Positions 18,957 to 29,366 are shown, counted from the first letter of the stretch. The stretch is DNA of 64,000 nt from an uncultured Tateyamaria sp. (GCA_947501275.1 CANMVD010000002.1:1-64000), one strand, 5' to 3'. Notes: generated by a model not told the origin, from the sequence alone. Made by a program: numbers and translations.

Positions 18957-20660
18957 ATGGGAATTTTGACACTCTCGAATGTTTCGAAGTCCTTTGGCAC
19001 AGGCACAGCGCAAACGGATGTTTTGAACGACATTGATCTGGATGTGGCTGAGGGCGAATTCCTTGTCCTTCTGGGGTTTTCCGGCACAGGCAAGACGACG
19101 CTGATAAATCTGATGGGTGGGCTTGAGATGCCGTCATCGGGCGCTGTGACCTTCAAGGGTAAACCTGTGACTGGCCCCGGCCCAGAGCGCGGCATCATAT
19201 TCCAAAGCTATTCCTTGATGCCCTGGCTGACGGTAACGGGCAATGTGCGGTTGGCCGTTGATACGGTTTACCCTAGGCTGTCGAGCGCCGAGAAGTCGGC
19301 GAAGGTTGCCCATTTTGTCGAAATGGTGGGCCTGTCCCATGCTGCGGCGCGTCGTCCGGCAGAATTGTCGGGGGGCATGCGGCAACGGGTGAATGTGGCC
19401 CGCGCTCTGGCGATGAACCCGGAAATGTTGCTGCTGGATGAGCCCCTGTCGGCGCTGGATGCTCTGACCCGCGCCAATCTTGCGGATGAAATCGAACGAA
19501 TTTGGGCCGCAGACAGGAAGACCTGTGTGTTGATCACCAATGACGTGGATGAAGCGATCATTCTTGCGGATCGCATCATCGCACTGAACCCGGACGGAAC
19601 ATTGGGGGCGGAATTCAAAGTCACCATCCCCCGCCCGCGCGACCGAATGGCAATGAACAATGACGACACGTTCAAGACCCTGCGGGCAGATGTCACCAAG
19701 TACCTGATGGATGTGGGGATCGAGGCGAAGGTCGAAGGTTCGCGCCTGTTACCGGATGTGACGCCGATCCATGGGGTGCCCACGGCGGTGGCGGATGCTC
19801 AGAAGGGGATGATCGAAAACCGGTTCTTGGACTTTTCCATGTTGCACAAGGTCTATCCGACCCCCAAAGGGCCGCTGACCGTGGTTGAGGACTTTGACCT
19901 AAAGATCAACAAGGGCGAATTTATCTCGCTCATTGGCCATTCGGGCTGTGGCAAGTCCACGGTGCTGACAATGGCGGCGGGGTTGAACGAGATTTCGCAA
20001 GGGGCGATCAAGCTGGATGGGCGTCACGTCGAAGGAGCTGATCCAGAGCGCGCTGTCGTCTTCCAGTCCCCCAACCTGTTCCCCTGGCTCACCGCCAAGC
20101 AGAACGTCGCGATTGGAGTCGACAAGGTGTATCCCCGCGCCTCTCAGGCCGAACGGCAAGATGTGGTGGAATACTATCTTGAGCGTGTCGGTTTGGGCGA
20201 TGCGATGGACAAGCCTGCCACCGATCTATCCAACGGGATGCAGCAACGCGTCGGTATTGCCCGCGCCTTTGCCCTGTCTCCGAAATTGCTGCTGTTGGAT
20301 GAACCTTTTGGTATGCTGGATTCTCTCACCCGATGGGAACTGCAGGAGGTGCTGATGGAAGTGTGGTCACGCACCAAGGTTACCGCGATCTGTGTGACCC
20401 ATGACGTGGACGAGGCGATTTTGCTGGCGGATCGCGTGGTGATGATGACGAACGGGCCACAAGCCACCATCGGCAAGATCACGGAGGTGGACCTGCCGCG
20501 CCCCCGCACCCGCAAGGCGTTGCTGGAGCATCCAGATTACTACGCATATCGCCAAGAGGTGCTTGATTTCCTTGAGGAATATGAGAACGGCGCCAAGCCC
20601 AAATCGCCGCCCTCTGGGGGGACACCGACCCCCAAAACATCAGCCATAGCAGCGGAGTGA
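18957..20660 (+). CDS. nrtD: Nitrate ABC transporter ATPase with two fused nucleotide-binding domains
   Basis: The 567-residue protein contains two complete ABC domains. The first (about residues 1-245) has Walker A GFSGTGKTT, signature LSGGMRQRV and Walker B MLLLDEPLSALD, but its switch region reads TND where the second has THD, so the H-loop histidine is Asn195. The second (from about 285) has GHSGCGKST, LSNGMQQRV, LLLLDEPFGMLD and VTHDVDEA. The two halves probably form the ATPase dimer under NrtB, making nrtC and nrtD one gene. ATG at 18957 is preferred; GTG at 18948 would overlap the nrtB stop. Confidence 0.92.
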   Translation: MGILTLSNVSKSFGTGTAQTDVLNDIDLDVAEGEFLVLLGFSGTGKTTLINLMGGLEMPSSGAVTFKGKPVTGPGPERGIIFQSYSLMPWLTVTGNVRLAVDTVYPRLSSAEKSAKVAHFVEMVGLSHAAARRPAELSGGMRQRVNVARALAMNPEMLLLDEPLSALDALTRANLADEIERIWAADRKTCVLITNDVDEAIILADRIIALNPDGTLGAEFKVTIPRPRDRMAMNNDDTFKTLRADVTKYLMDVGIEAKVEGSRLLPDVTPIHGVPTAVADAQKGMIENRFLDFSMLHKVYPTPKGPLTVVEDFDLKINKGEFISLIGHSGCGKSTVLTMAAGLNEISQGAIKLDGRHVEGADPERAVVFQSPNLFPWLTAKQNVAIGVDKVYPRASQAERQDVVEYYLERVGLGDAMDKPATDLSNGMQQRVGIARAFALSPKLLLLDEPFGMLDSLTRWELQEVLMEVWSRTKVTAICVTHDVDEAILLADRVVMMTNGPQATIGKITEVDLPRPRTRKALLEHPDYYAYRQEVLDFLEEYENGAKPKSPPSGGTPTPKTSAIAAE

Positions 20661-20665
20661 GTGAC

Positions 20666-23095
20666 ATGAAGAACCTCGTTGTGATTGGGGCCGGGATGGC
20701 CGCCGGTCGCTTGATTGAACATGTGAGCGACGCGGGGGGTTGGGATATCACCCTGTTCAACGCCGAGCCGCGTGGCACCTATAATCGCATCATGCTCTCC
20801 CCCGTCTTGTCCGGTGACAAGACCTACGCCGAGATTGTGACGCATGATGATGCGTTCTATGAGCAGCACGGCGTGACGTGCCGGTTTGGTGAACGTGTTG
20901 CGGGAATTGATCGGGCGGCCAAGACTGTGACGGGTACGGACGGTGTGCCCCTACCTTATGACAAGCTGGTGATTGCGACGGGGTCTGACCCATTCATGAT
21001 CCCCCTGCCCGGCCATGATCTGGAGGGCGTCATTGCCTACCGCGATCTGGAAGACACGCAGCGGATGATGTCCCTTGGGGCCGGTCACAAGGCCGTTGTC
21101 ATTGGCGGCGGTTTGCTGGGTCTTGAGGCTGCGGCGGGCATGCATGCGCGCGGCGTTGACGTCACGGTGGTGCACCTGATGGGCCACCTGATGGAACGTC
21201 AGTTGGATGAGGCGGCAGGCTATTTGCTGCGCAAGGAACTGGTGGGGCGTGGCATCAAGGTGCTGTGTTCATCCAATTCGTCCGAGATCCTCGGCGCGGA
21301 CGGCAAGGTGCGCGCGCTGTTGCTTGAGAATGGAACTGAACTGCCCTGCGATCTGCTGGTCATGGCGGTGGGCATCCGTCCGGCGACCTCTTTGGCCAAG
21401 AACGCGGGCCTCGCCTGCGGGCGCGGTATCCATGTGGATGATCAGATGATCACCTCAGACGAAGACGTGCTGGCCATTGGAGAATGCATTGAACATGACG
21501 GGCAGATCTTTGGCCTTGTCGCGCCTTTGTATGACCAAGCCAAAGTGGCGGCGGCGACGTTAACGGGGGCTGAGGCCGTGTTTGTGAACCGCGAGACGGC
21601 GACCAAGTTGAAGGTTACGGGGTGTGATCTGTTCAGCGCTGGCGACTTTGCCGAAGGCGAGGACCGCGAGGACATCGTGTTCCGCGACCCCGCGCGCGGC
21701 GTCTACAAGCGGCTGGTTCTACAGAACAATCGCGTCATTGGGGCCGTCATGTATGGCGACACGGCTGATGGCAGTTGGTTCCATGGCTTGATCAAGGACG
21801 CGACCGATATTTCGGACATGCGCGAGACGTTGATCTTTGGCCCCGCCTTTCAGGGAGGGTCCGCCCTGGACCCTATGGCGGCCGTTGCAGCCTTACCGGC
21901 TGACGCAGAAATCTGCGGCTGCAACGGCATTTGTAAAGGCCAGATCGTGACATCGATCGAAGGGGGCGCGCATGACCTGGACGCTGTGCGCGCTGAGACC
22001 AAAGCCTCGGGCTCGTGCGGGACCTGCACGGGGTTGGTCGAGCAATTGTTGGCCGTCACTTTGGGCGATGACTTTCAAATGCCCACGGCCAAACCGGTTT
22101 GTGGCTGCACCGAATTGACGCATGAGGACGTGCGCCGCCTGATCAAATCGCAGGAGCTGAAATCGCAAGCTGCCGTATGGCAAGAGTTGGGCTGGAGCAC
22201 GCCCAATGGTTGTCACACCTGCCGCCCGGCGGTCAATTTCTACCTGCTGGCCGATTGGCCGGTGGAATATCAGGATGATCCGCAAAGCCGTTTTGTGAAC
22301 GAGCGCAAGCACGCAAACATCCAGAAAGACGGCACTTTTTCCGTGGTGCCCCGCATGTGGGGCGGCATCACCAACGCATCCGAACTGCGTGCCATTGCTG
22401 ATGCTGCGGACAAATACAATGTACCTACCGTCAAGGTGACGGGCGGTCAGCGCATCGATCTGCTGGGCGTGAGGGGCGAGGATTTGCCAGCCATGTGGGC
22501 CGATCTGGGGCGGGCTGGGCTGGTATCAGGGCATGCCTATGCCAAGGGGCTGCGCACGGTGAAAACGTGCGTGGGCACGGATCATTGCCGCTTTGGCACG
22601 CAGGATTCCACGGGCATGGGCATCCGTTTGGAAAAGGCGCTTTGGGGGTCATGGACGCCGCACAAGGTCAAGCTGGGCGTGTCGGGCTGTCCGCGCAATT
22701 GCGCCGAAGCGACGTGCAAGGATGTGGGCGTCGTCTGTGTGGACTCCGGGTATGAGGTTGGCGTTGGCGGGGCCGCTGGCATGGATCTCAAACAGATCGA
22801 GCCGCTGATCAAAGTCGCGACGGAGGCCGAGGCGATGGATTACATCATCGCCTTTGTGCAGCTCTATCGTGAGAACGCGAAGTATCTGGATCGCGCTTAC
22901 AAATGGATTGCCAAAGTCGGGCTGGACTGGGTCCGCGAGACCCTTGCGAATGAGGTCGAGCGCACCCGTTTGCTGGATGCCTTTGCCCTGAGTCAAAGCA
23001 TCTATCAGATCGATCCCTGGGCCGAATTGGCCGGTGAAGAGGAAGCGGCGAAATTTGCCCCTCTTGCGGATCTCACATTGGAGGCGGCGGAATGA
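20666..23095 (+). CDS. nirB: Assimilatory nitrite reductase large subunit (NADH, siroheme)
   Basis: The roughly 809-residue protein is a full-length NirB, which reduces nitrite to ammonium in the cytoplasm. It has an N-terminal FAD/NAD module (LVVIGAGMAAGRLIEHV, AVVIGGGLLGLEAAAGM) and Bfd-type [2Fe-2S] cysteines (CGCNGICKG, SGSCGTCTG; then VCGCTEL and NGCHTCRP). The C-terminal siroheme/[4Fe-4S] half has VGTDHCRFG and VSGCPRNCAEATCKD. ATG at 20666 follows GGAGTG; GTG at 20657 is possible. Siroheme would come from cysG at 26054. Confidence 0.96.
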   Translation: MKNLVVIGAGMAAGRLIEHVSDAGGWDITLFNAEPRGTYNRIMLSPVLSGDKTYAEIVTHDDAFYEQHGVTCRFGERVAGIDRAAKTVTGTDGVPLPYDKLVIATGSDPFMIPLPGHDLEGVIAYRDLEDTQRMMSLGAGHKAVVIGGGLLGLEAAAGMHARGVDVTVVHLMGHLMERQLDEAAGYLLRKELVGRGIKVLCSSNSSEILGADGKVRALLLENGTELPCDLLVMAVGIRPATSLAKNAGLACGRGIHVDDQMITSDEDVLAIGECIEHDGQIFGLVAPLYDQAKVAAATLTGAEAVFVNRETATKLKVTGCDLFSAGDFAEGEDREDIVFRDPARGVYKRLVLQNNRVIGAVMYGDTADGSWFHGLIKDATDISDMRETLIFGPAFQGGSALDPMAAVAALPADAEICGCNGICKGQIVTSIEGGAHDLDAVRAETKASGSCGTCTGLVEQLLAVTLGDDFQMPTAKPVCGCTELTHEDVRRLIKSQELKSQAAVWQELGWSTPNGCHTCRPAVNFYLLADWPVEYQDDPQSRFVNERKHANIQKDGTFSVVPRMWGGITNASELRAIADAADKYNVPTVKVTGGQRIDLLGVRGEDLPAMWADLGRAGLVSGHAYAKGLRTVKTCVGTDHCRFGTQDSTGMGIRLEKALWGSWTPHKVKLGVSGCPRNCAEATCKDVGVVCVDSGYEVGVGGAAGMDLKQIEPLIKVATEAEAMDYIIAFVQLYRENAKYLDRAYKWIAKVGLDWVRETLANEVERTRLLDAFALSQSIYQIDPWAELAGEEEAAKFAPLADLTLEAAE

Positions 23096-23421
23096 GCTGG
23101 GTGGATATTGGCGCATTGGAGGACATCCCGCTGCGTGGGGCCCGTAAGGTCAAAACACGGGTCGGTTGCCTGGCGGTGTTTCGCACGGATGAGGACACGG
23201 TTTTTGCCACGTCCAACGTCTGCCCCCACAAACAGGGGCCGTTGAACGAGGGGATTGTCCACGGCACACGCGTCACCTGCCCTTTGCACAACTGGGTGTT
23301 TGATCTGGAAACCGGTGAGGCGCTGGGCGCGGATGAGGGGCGGATTGCGACCTATGCCGTCCGGGTCCGCGACGGCCGTATCCTGATTGAAGATGCCGTG
23401 CTGAACCGGGCGGCGGCGTGA
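23092..23421 (+). CDS. nirD: Nitrite reductase small subunit, Rieske type
   Basis: The 109-residue protein is a Rieske-fold NirD. The iron-sulfur ligands are intact: CPHKQGPLNEG (C-x-H) and CPLHNWVF (C-x-x-H), so it probably carries a [2Fe-2S] cluster, unlike some NirD proteins that lack the ligands. It overlaps nirB (ATGA) and nasA, showing tight translational coupling. Confidence 0.94.
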   Translation: MSWVDIGALEDIPLRGARKVKTRVGCLAVFRTDEDTVFATSNVCPHKQGPLNEGIVHGTRVTCPLHNWVFDLETGEALGADEGRIATYAVRVRDGRILIEDAVLNRAAA

Positions 23422-26042
23422 TGGACGCGCCCGCGATCCGCTCAACCTGTCCATATTGCGGCGTCGGGTGTGGCGTGTTGCTGCGCCCTGATGGCGTCGG
23501 CGGGTTGTCGGTGTCTGGCGATCCGGAGCATCCGGCCAATTACGGTCGGTTGTGTTCCAAAGGTCTGGCTTTGGCCGAGACGGTGGGATTGGAGGGGCGC
23601 TTGCTGGCCCCTCAGGTGGACGGCGTTGCATCAGATTGGGGCAGCGCGTTGCAATTGGTCGCCGACAAGTTTGCCGCCACGATTGCAGACCATGGGCCGG
23701 ACTCGGTGGCGTTTTACGTCTCAGGTCAGTTGCTGACCGAAGACTATTACGTCGCCAATAAGCTGATGAAAGGATTTATCGGCTCAGGAAATATCGACAC
23801 GAATTCAAGGCTTTGCATGGCCTCCACCGTGGTGGGTCACAAGCGCGCCTTTGGCACGGACACGGTGCCGGGATCTTACGAGGATCTTGAAGAGGCCGAT
23901 CTCGTGGTGTTGGTCGGCTCGAACCTTGCGTGGTGCCATCCTGTTCTGTTTCAGCGCCTTGTCGCTGCCCGCAAAAAGCGCGGCACCAAAGTGGTCGTAA
24001 TTGATCCGCGCCGCACGGCCACCTGCGATATCGCGGACCTGCATCTGCCCATCGCGCCGGGTGGCGATGTGGCGCTGTTCAATGGGTTGTTGGTGCATTT
24101 GGCGAAAGCTGGTGCATTTGATGCCAAATATACCGACGCGCATGTTGAGGGGCTTGAGACGGCTTTGGACACGGCGCGTGGGGATGATTTGAGCGCAACG
24201 AAGTTGGACACCAGTGACATTGCAGCCTTCTTTGAGATGGTGGCGCAAACGGAGCGCACCGTGACCGTGTTCAGCCAAGGCGTGAACCAATCGACATCCG
24301 GTAGCGACAAGGTCAACGCCATTATCAACACGCATCTGGCGACGGGCCGTATCGGGCGCCCCGGCATGGGGCCACTGTCGGTCACGGGGCAGCCCAATGC
24401 GATGGGGGGCCGTGAGACCGGAGGCCTTGCCAATATGCTGGCGGCCCATCTGGATCTGGAAAACGAAGAGCACCGCGCCACGGTGGGGGATTTCTGGGAT
24501 GCGCCCAATGTCGCGGATCACGCGGGTCTCAAGGCTGTAGACATGTTCAAGGCGGTGGATGATGGGCGCATCAAAGCACTGTGGATTGCCTGCACAAACC
24601 CTGTGGTCTCCCTACCTGACGCTGATGCGGTCGCTGCGGCGATCAAGGGATGTGACTTCACAGTCGTCAGCGATTTGACTGTCGACACGGACACCGCGCG
24701 ACTAGCGGATGTGGTACTACCTGCGCTTGGTTGGGGTGAAAAGGACGGCACCGTCACCAATTCGGACCGGATGATCAGCCGCCAACGGGCCGCCCTGCCC
24801 GCGCCGGGACAAGCGCGCGCAGATTGGGACATCTTTGCCGAAGTGGGCCGCCGCATGGGCTGGCACAGTGCGTTCGACTACCGCTCGCCTGCCGAGATCC
24901 TGCGTGAACATGCGGCCTTGTCCGGCTTTGCGGGCGCGTTGGGTCGGGACTTCGACATTTCTGGCCTGCGTGATTTGAGTGACGCGGACTACGAAACGCT
25001 TGCCCCTGCCCATTGGCCCGTTTCCGAAGCAAAAACCGGGGGACGGTTTTTTGGGAGCGGTGGGTTTTTCACGCCCAATGGGCGCGCGCGCATGATCGCG
25101 GTGTCACATGTGCCACCCAAACAGCGCACCGCACCACGCTATCCCTATCGCCTGAACACAGGCCGGGTACGCGATCAGTGGCACACGATGACCCGCACCG
25201 CGCGCGCGCCGCGTTTGTCGCGCCATCTGGCGGAACCGTTTTTGCAAATTCACCCGGGCGATGCCGCCGATCTGGGCCTGAGACCAGCCGATCTGGCGCA
25301 GGTTAGCAGCCCCCATGGCAGCGCCATCTTACGCGTCTTGATCAGCGATGACGTGCAGCGCAGTACGCCCTTTGCCCCGATGCACTGGACCGGCGAAACC
25401 GCGCCTGCGGCCCGCATTGGCGCGGTGATTGCAGCAGATGTGGATCCCTTCTCTGGTCAGCCCGAAAGCAAGGCCTCGGTTGTGGCAGTGCAGCGGTTTG
25501 AAGCCGAATGGTACGGTTTTGCCGTGTCTCAAGACGCTCTGCGCCCTGAAACGGCCTATTGGGCGCAGATGCGCAGTGATGCAGGCTGGCGGACAGAACT
25601 GGCAGACACGGAGACCCCGAGCGATTGGGTCGCCTATGGTAAGGCATTGTTTGGTGTGGCCTCGACGCCTGAGGTGCTGGCCGACAAAGCGGCAGGGCAG
25701 ACCCGCCTCGCATTTTATGACAACGGCGTACTCAAGGCTGCCTTGTTTGTCGCCCGTGAGCCGGTCTCTGTTGCCCGAGATTTTGTTGCCACGTTGATCG
25801 GTACGGAAACGCGCGCCGTTCTGGCCGCGCGCCCCGGCGCGGCTGTGCGCGATCCCGGTCCAACGGTGTGCGCATGTATGGGTGTGGGGCGCAACCAGAT
25901 CCTCGACGCCATTGCTGCGGCCCCCGGTGCGGACACAGACGCCATTTGCGAGGCGACCACAGCGGGCACCAATTGCGGTTCCTGCCGCCCCGAAGTCGCG
26001 GACCTCGTCGCGCGCATGGTCCCGCCGTTGGCTGCCGAATAA
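23421..26042 (+). CDS. nasA: Assimilatory nitrate reductase catalytic subunit
   Basis: The roughly 873-residue protein is a molybdopterin oxidoreductase of the NasA type that reduces nitrate to nitrite in the cytoplasm. The N terminus has the [4Fe-4S] motif CPYCGVGCGVLL with the fourth Cys in GRLCSKG. Mo-bis-MGD domain segments include TNSRLCMASTVVGHKRAFG and the C-terminal LNTGRVRDQWHTMTRTARA. It ends with a Bfd-like [2Fe-2S] module (VCACMGVG and TNCGSCRPEV), typical of NasA rather than periplasmic NapA. The ATG overlaps the nirD stop (TGATG). Confidence 0.96.
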   Translation: MDAPAIRSTCPYCGVGCGVLLRPDGVGGLSVSGDPEHPANYGRLCSKGLALAETVGLEGRLLAPQVDGVASDWGSALQLVADKFAATIADHGPDSVAFYVSGQLLTEDYYVANKLMKGFIGSGNIDTNSRLCMASTVVGHKRAFGTDTVPGSYEDLEEADLVVLVGSNLAWCHPVLFQRLVAARKKRGTKVVVIDPRRTATCDIADLHLPIAPGGDVALFNGLLVHLAKAGAFDAKYTDAHVEGLETALDTARGDDLSATKLDTSDIAAFFEMVAQTERTVTVFSQGVNQSTSGSDKVNAIINTHLATGRIGRPGMGPLSVTGQPNAMGGRETGGLANMLAAHLDLENEEHRATVGDFWDAPNVADHAGLKAVDMFKAVDDGRIKALWIACTNPVVSLPDADAVAAAIKGCDFTVVSDLTVDTDTARLADVVLPALGWGEKDGTVTNSDRMISRQRAALPAPGQARADWDIFAEVGRRMGWHSAFDYRSPAEILREHAALSGFAGALGRDFDISGLRDLSDADYETLAPAHWPVSEAKTGGRFFGSGGFFTPNGRARMIAVSHVPPKQRTAPRYPYRLNTGRVRDQWHTMTRTARAPRLSRHLAEPFLQIHPGDAADLGLRPADLAQVSSPHGSAILRVLISDDVQRSTPFAPMHWTGETAPAARIGAVIAADVDPFSGQPESKASVVAVQRFEAEWYGFAVSQDALRPETAYWAQMRSDAGWRTELADTETPSDWVAYGKALFGVASTPEVLADKAAGQTRLAFYDNGVLKAALFVAREPVSVARDFVATLIGTETRAVLAARPGAAVRDPGPTVCACMGVGRNQILDAIAAAPGADTDAICEATTAGTNCGSCRPEVADLVARMVPPLAAE

Positions 26043-26053
26043 GGAGTAAATCC

Positions 26054-27448
26054 ATGAAGTCCTTTCCCATGTTCATCAAGACCACGGCGCGTGAAGTTGT
26101 TATTGCGGGCGGCGGCGAACAGGCGGCGCAAAAGGCACGGCTGATCCTGAAAACAGATGCACAGATCCGCCTGGCCGCGCCGGTTTTGGACGATGAATTG
26201 GCAGGTGTCGTCGCAGAAAGACGGGCGGTGCATGATACCGCGCGCATTTGCCCCGAGACCTTTCGCGGCTCTGCCCTGACCTTTATCGCGACGGGCTGTG
26301 CGGGAGCAGATATGGCCCTGCATGCCTTGGCAAAAGAGGCGGGTGCGGTTGTGAACGTTGTGGACCGCCCTGACCTGTGTGACGCGACAACTCCTTCCAT
26401 TGTGGATCGTGACCCGGTGGTTGTGGCCATTGGAACCGAAGGCACGGCCCCTGTGCTGGCACGTGCGATCAAGACGCAAGTCGAAACACTGTTACCCCTT
26501 CGCCTGGGGGGATTGGCCGCCCTTGCCGGTCGGCTACGTGGTGCTGTCGCGATGCACCTGCCTCAAAATACGCGCCGCGCCTTCTGGGCTTGGGTGTTCA
26601 ACGGCACGCCAGCCCGTCTGCACAGCCAAGGCGCAGAGGCCGAGGCGGCGACACTCCTGAAAACCGCAATCGCGCAGAAGAAATTGCCCGAGGATGCGGG
26701 CCTTGGGCATATCGCGTTGGTCGGCGCGGGTCCGGGCGCGCGCGATTTGCTGACCCTGCGCGCGGTCGAGCGCCTGCAGGAGGCAGATGTGATCTACTAC
26801 GACCGCCTTGTGGATACGGATGTTTTGGAACTGGCGCGCCGAGACGCCGAGCGGATCTATGTTGGCAAAGAGGTTGGGGCGCACGCGTGGCCACAGGATC
26901 GCATTTGCGCGTTGATCGTGGCCGAGGCACGCAAGGGCCGCCGCGTGGTGCGGCTGAAGTCAGGAGATCCTTCGATCTATGGCCGCGCGACCGAAGAGCT
27001 GGAGGCAGCCCGCGCCGCTGGCATTGCGGTGGAACTTGTCCCCGGTGTGACAGCAGCGAATGCGGCAGCAGCGGCCCTTGGGCGCAGCCTGACGGAACGT
27101 GGCGAGACGGACACGGTGGTTCTGGCGACAGGCACCTGCCGTCCGGGCGATCCTACCCCCGATTGGGCCCACCACATGCGTCCCGGCACAACGCTTGCGA
27201 TCTACATGGGCGTGCGCGCGGCCGATCAAATCGCAACTTCCCTGATGGCACGCGGCGCCCCTGCCTGCACCGAGGTCGAAATTGTGACGCATGTCAGCCA
27301 CCCGGATCAGCACATTCTGCGCACCGATCTTGCCCACGTTGGTCGCGATTTGCGAAACAGCGGTGCGGATGGCGTCGCCCTGATCATCGTCCGATTGCCC
27401 AAATTCATGTCTGTCGAGCGCGCACGCACCGCCTCGCGCGTTGCTTAA
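26054..27448 (+). CDS. cysG: Siroheme synthase, nitrate-operon copy
   Basis: The 464-residue protein makes siroheme from uroporphyrinogen III. The N-terminal half is the precorrin-2 dehydrogenase/ferrochelatase (MFIKTTAREVVIAGGGEQAA, VNVVDRPDLCDATTPSIVDR). The C-terminal half is the SAM-dependent methyltransferase (IALVGAGPGARDLLTLRAVERL, VIYYDRLV, VVRLKSGDPSIYGRATEE, VPGVTAANAAAA). ATG at 26054 follows AAGGAG. It lies 11 bases after nasA and presumably supplies the siroheme of NirB. A second cysG at 48499 serves sulfite reductase. Confidence 0.95.
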   Translation: MKSFPMFIKTTAREVVIAGGGEQAAQKARLILKTDAQIRLAAPVLDDELAGVVAERRAVHDTARICPETFRGSALTFIATGCAGADMALHALAKEAGAVVNVVDRPDLCDATTPSIVDRDPVVVAIGTEGTAPVLARAIKTQVETLLPLRLGGLAALAGRLRGAVAMHLPQNTRRAFWAWVFNGTPARLHSQGAEAEAATLLKTAIAQKKLPEDAGLGHIALVGAGPGARDLLTLRAVERLQEADVIYYDRLVDTDVLELARRDAERIYVGKEVGAHAWPQDRICALIVAEARKGRRVVRLKSGDPSIYGRATEELEAARAAGIAVELVPGVTAANAAAAALGRSLTERGETDTVVLATGTCRPGDPTPDWAHHMRPGTTLAIYMGVRAADQIATSLMARGAPACTEVEIVTHVSHPDQHILRTDLAHVGRDLRNSGADGVALIIVRLPKFMSVERARTASRVA

Positions 27449-27526
27449 CTGAGCAGAATAGTAGGCCTTTACCCGCACCGCTCCTAACCCTATATGATTT
27501 GTCAGGAACTGAGGATGCGAGGTGTC

Positions 27527-27889
27527 ATGGACCAGCCGAAAGACATGCTTGAGGGAACGCCGTTGATTGCCCCCTCGTCCACCGATCACCCGCTGCACGA
27601 AGCGGTCGTCGAGGCGTGCCGTTCGGTCTATGATCCTGAGATCCCGGTCAACATCTTCGAGTTGGGGCTGATTTACACCATCGACATCAACGCCGAGAAC
27701 GAGGTGAAGGTCATCATGACCCTGACCGCGCCAGGCTGCCCTGTCGCCGGTGAGATGCCGGGCTGGGTGGCGGACGCGGTGGAGCCTATCGCAGGTGTCA
27801 AACAGGTCGATGTTGAGCTGACATGGGAACCCCCGTGGGGCATGGAAATGATGTCAGACGAAGCACGTCTTGAACTGGGTTTCATGTAA
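27527..27889 (+). CDS. sufT: SufT-like Fe-S cluster assembly protein (MIP18/DUF59 family)
   Basis: The 120-residue protein has the DUF59 core: VYDPEIPVNIFELGLIYTI, IMTLTAPGCPVAGEMPGWV with the conserved Cys, and VELTWEPPWGMEMMSDEARLELG. SufT proteins help maturation of Fe-S enzymes. ATG at 27527 is preceded by GCGAGG. In many relatives sufT is close to sufA; here they are separated by 2.6 kb holding an unrelated phosphodiesterase and a LysR gene. Confidence 0.9.
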   Translation: MDQPKDMLEGTPLIAPSSTDHPLHEAVVEACRSVYDPEIPVNIFELGLIYTIDINAENEVKVIMTLTAPGCPVAGEMPGWVADAVEPIAGVKQVDVELTWEPPWGMEMMSDEARLELGFM

Positions 27890-27930
27890 CCCTTCGCCCG
27901 CTCGGCACACCCTCCCTTTCCGGCCAGACC

Positions 27931-27963
27931 CGGCGCAATTGCGCCGACGCCACACGCGCGTGT
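27931..27963. repeat. Two perfect palindromes after sufT
   Basis: CGGCGCAATTGCGCCG at 27931-27946 is a perfect 16-bp palindrome, followed by ACACGCGCGTGT at 27952-27963, a perfect 12-bp palindrome. They lie between sufT and the glycerophosphodiesterase. The first could be the tip of a terminator without a U tract or an operator; no regulator is known. Confidence 0.45.
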
Positions 27964-28048
27964 CACAAAACGGTTACCCGCATAAGGCGAAATCGTCATA
28001 CTGACCCTTCATTAAGCACGGGCATTTCAGCCCGTCTGGAGGAATAAG

Positions 28049-29269
28049 ATGGTGCGTTTTATGTCTGTGTGCTGTGCTCTGGCCCTTGCTACGGCCCTGC
28101 CCCCTGTGATCGCGAGTGCAGGCCCCGTCGCGATAGATTACGGTCCCCGCCCGGCCTATCTGATCGACAAGCTGCCCGACGGCGCGTTGAAGACCAAGCT
28201 GCAAAGCTGTCAGGGCCAAACCCCATCCGCGTCCGACTTTTCCATCGGGCACCGCGGCGCACCGATGATGTTTCCCGAACATACTGTCCAGTCCAACGTG
28301 GCCGCAGCCCGCATGGGGGCCGGTATTCTGGAATGTGACGTGACCTTTACCAAGGATCATGTGCTGGTCTGCCGCCACGCCCAGAACGATCTGCACACGA
28401 CAACCGATATCCTGCTAACCGATCTGGCGGACACCTGTGTCACGCCGTTCTCTCCCGCCAACGGTGACACCGACGCCACCGCCGAGTGCCGCACCTCTGA
28501 TGTGACACTGGCAGAGTTCCAGACCCTGACCCCGAAAATGGACAGCGCGGATAAGACCGCCACGACTCCGCAGGCCTATCAGGGCGGCATAGCGGGCTTT
28601 CGCACGGACCTTTACACAGATGGCGCCACGTTGATGACCCATGCGCAGTCCATTGCGCTGTTCAAATCACTTGGGACCAAGTTCACGCCCGAGCTCAAAA
28701 GCCCCGCTGTGGACATGCCACACAATGGATTTAGCCAAGCCGATTACGCCCAGAAACTGATTGATGAGTACAAGGCCGCAGGGATCCCGGCCTCTGATGT
28801 CTGGGCGCAGTCGTTCAACTTGGAGGACGTGCTCTACTGGATAGAAAACGAGCCGGAATTCGGGGCACAAGCGGTCTATCTGGACAACAGCTATGGGATT
28901 GACGGGTTTGACGCCAATGATCCGGCGACCTTTCCCGACAGCATGAACAGTCTGGCGCAGCGCGGTGTGAACTATATTGCCCCGCCCATGTGGATGCTGG
29001 TGACGCTGCAAGACGGGCAGATCGTGCCGTCGGCCTATGCCAAGGAAGCGCGTGTAGCAGGGTTGAACATCATCACCTGGACGCTTGAGCGCTCCGGTCC
29101 GTTGGCGTCCGGGGGTGGCTGGTATTTCCAGTCGGTTGCAGATGTGACGGACAATGACGGCGTCTACTACGAGATTCTTGATGTGCTGGCGCAAGATGTG
29201 GGCGTTGTCGGCGTCTTTTCCGACTGGCCTGCGACGGTGACCTATTACGCCAACTGCATGGGGCTGTAA
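28049..29269 (+). CDS. Secreted glycerophosphodiester phosphodiesterase
   Basis: The 406-residue protein starts with a signal peptide ([25 protein letters not shown]), so it should be periplasmic or secreted. The GDPD active-site pattern is clear: [16 protein letters not shown], then [19 protein letters not shown], with the metal-binding E-x-D. The enzyme hydrolyses glycerophosphodiesters from phospholipid breakdown to glycerol-3-phosphate and an alcohol. Its length is greater than cytosolic UgpQ and close to GlpQ-type enzymes. CTGGAGGAATAAG precedes the ATG. A short hairpin (ACGGGC/GCCCGT) sits in the 5' region. Confidence 0.92.
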   Translation: MVRFMSVCCALALATALPPVIASAGPVAIDYGPRPAYLIDKLPDGALKTKLQSCQGQTPSASDFSIGHRGAPMMFPEHTVQSNVAAARMGAGILECDVTFTKDHVLVCRHAQNDLHTTTDILLTDLADTCVTPFSPANGDTDATAECRTSDVTLAEFQTLTPKMDSADKTATTPQAYQGGIAGFRTDLYTDGATLMTHAQSIALFKSLGTKFTPELKSPAVDMPHNGFSQADYAQKLIDEYKAAGIPASDVWAQSFNLEDVLYWIENEPEFGAQAVYLDNSYGIDGFDANDPATFPDSMNSLAQRGVNYIAPPMWMLVTLQDGQIVPSAYAKEARVAGLNIITWTLERSGPLASGGGWYFQSVADVTDNDGVYYEILDVLAQDVGVVGVFSDWPATVTYYANCMGL

Positions 29270-29366
29270 CGTCTTTCCGGCGCGTGTATCGCCACGCGCT
29301 GGAACTGGATTGCGGCAGGGTCGATGCCCTAGCGATGCTTTGGCGATGCCTTGTCGGTGCTGTGGG

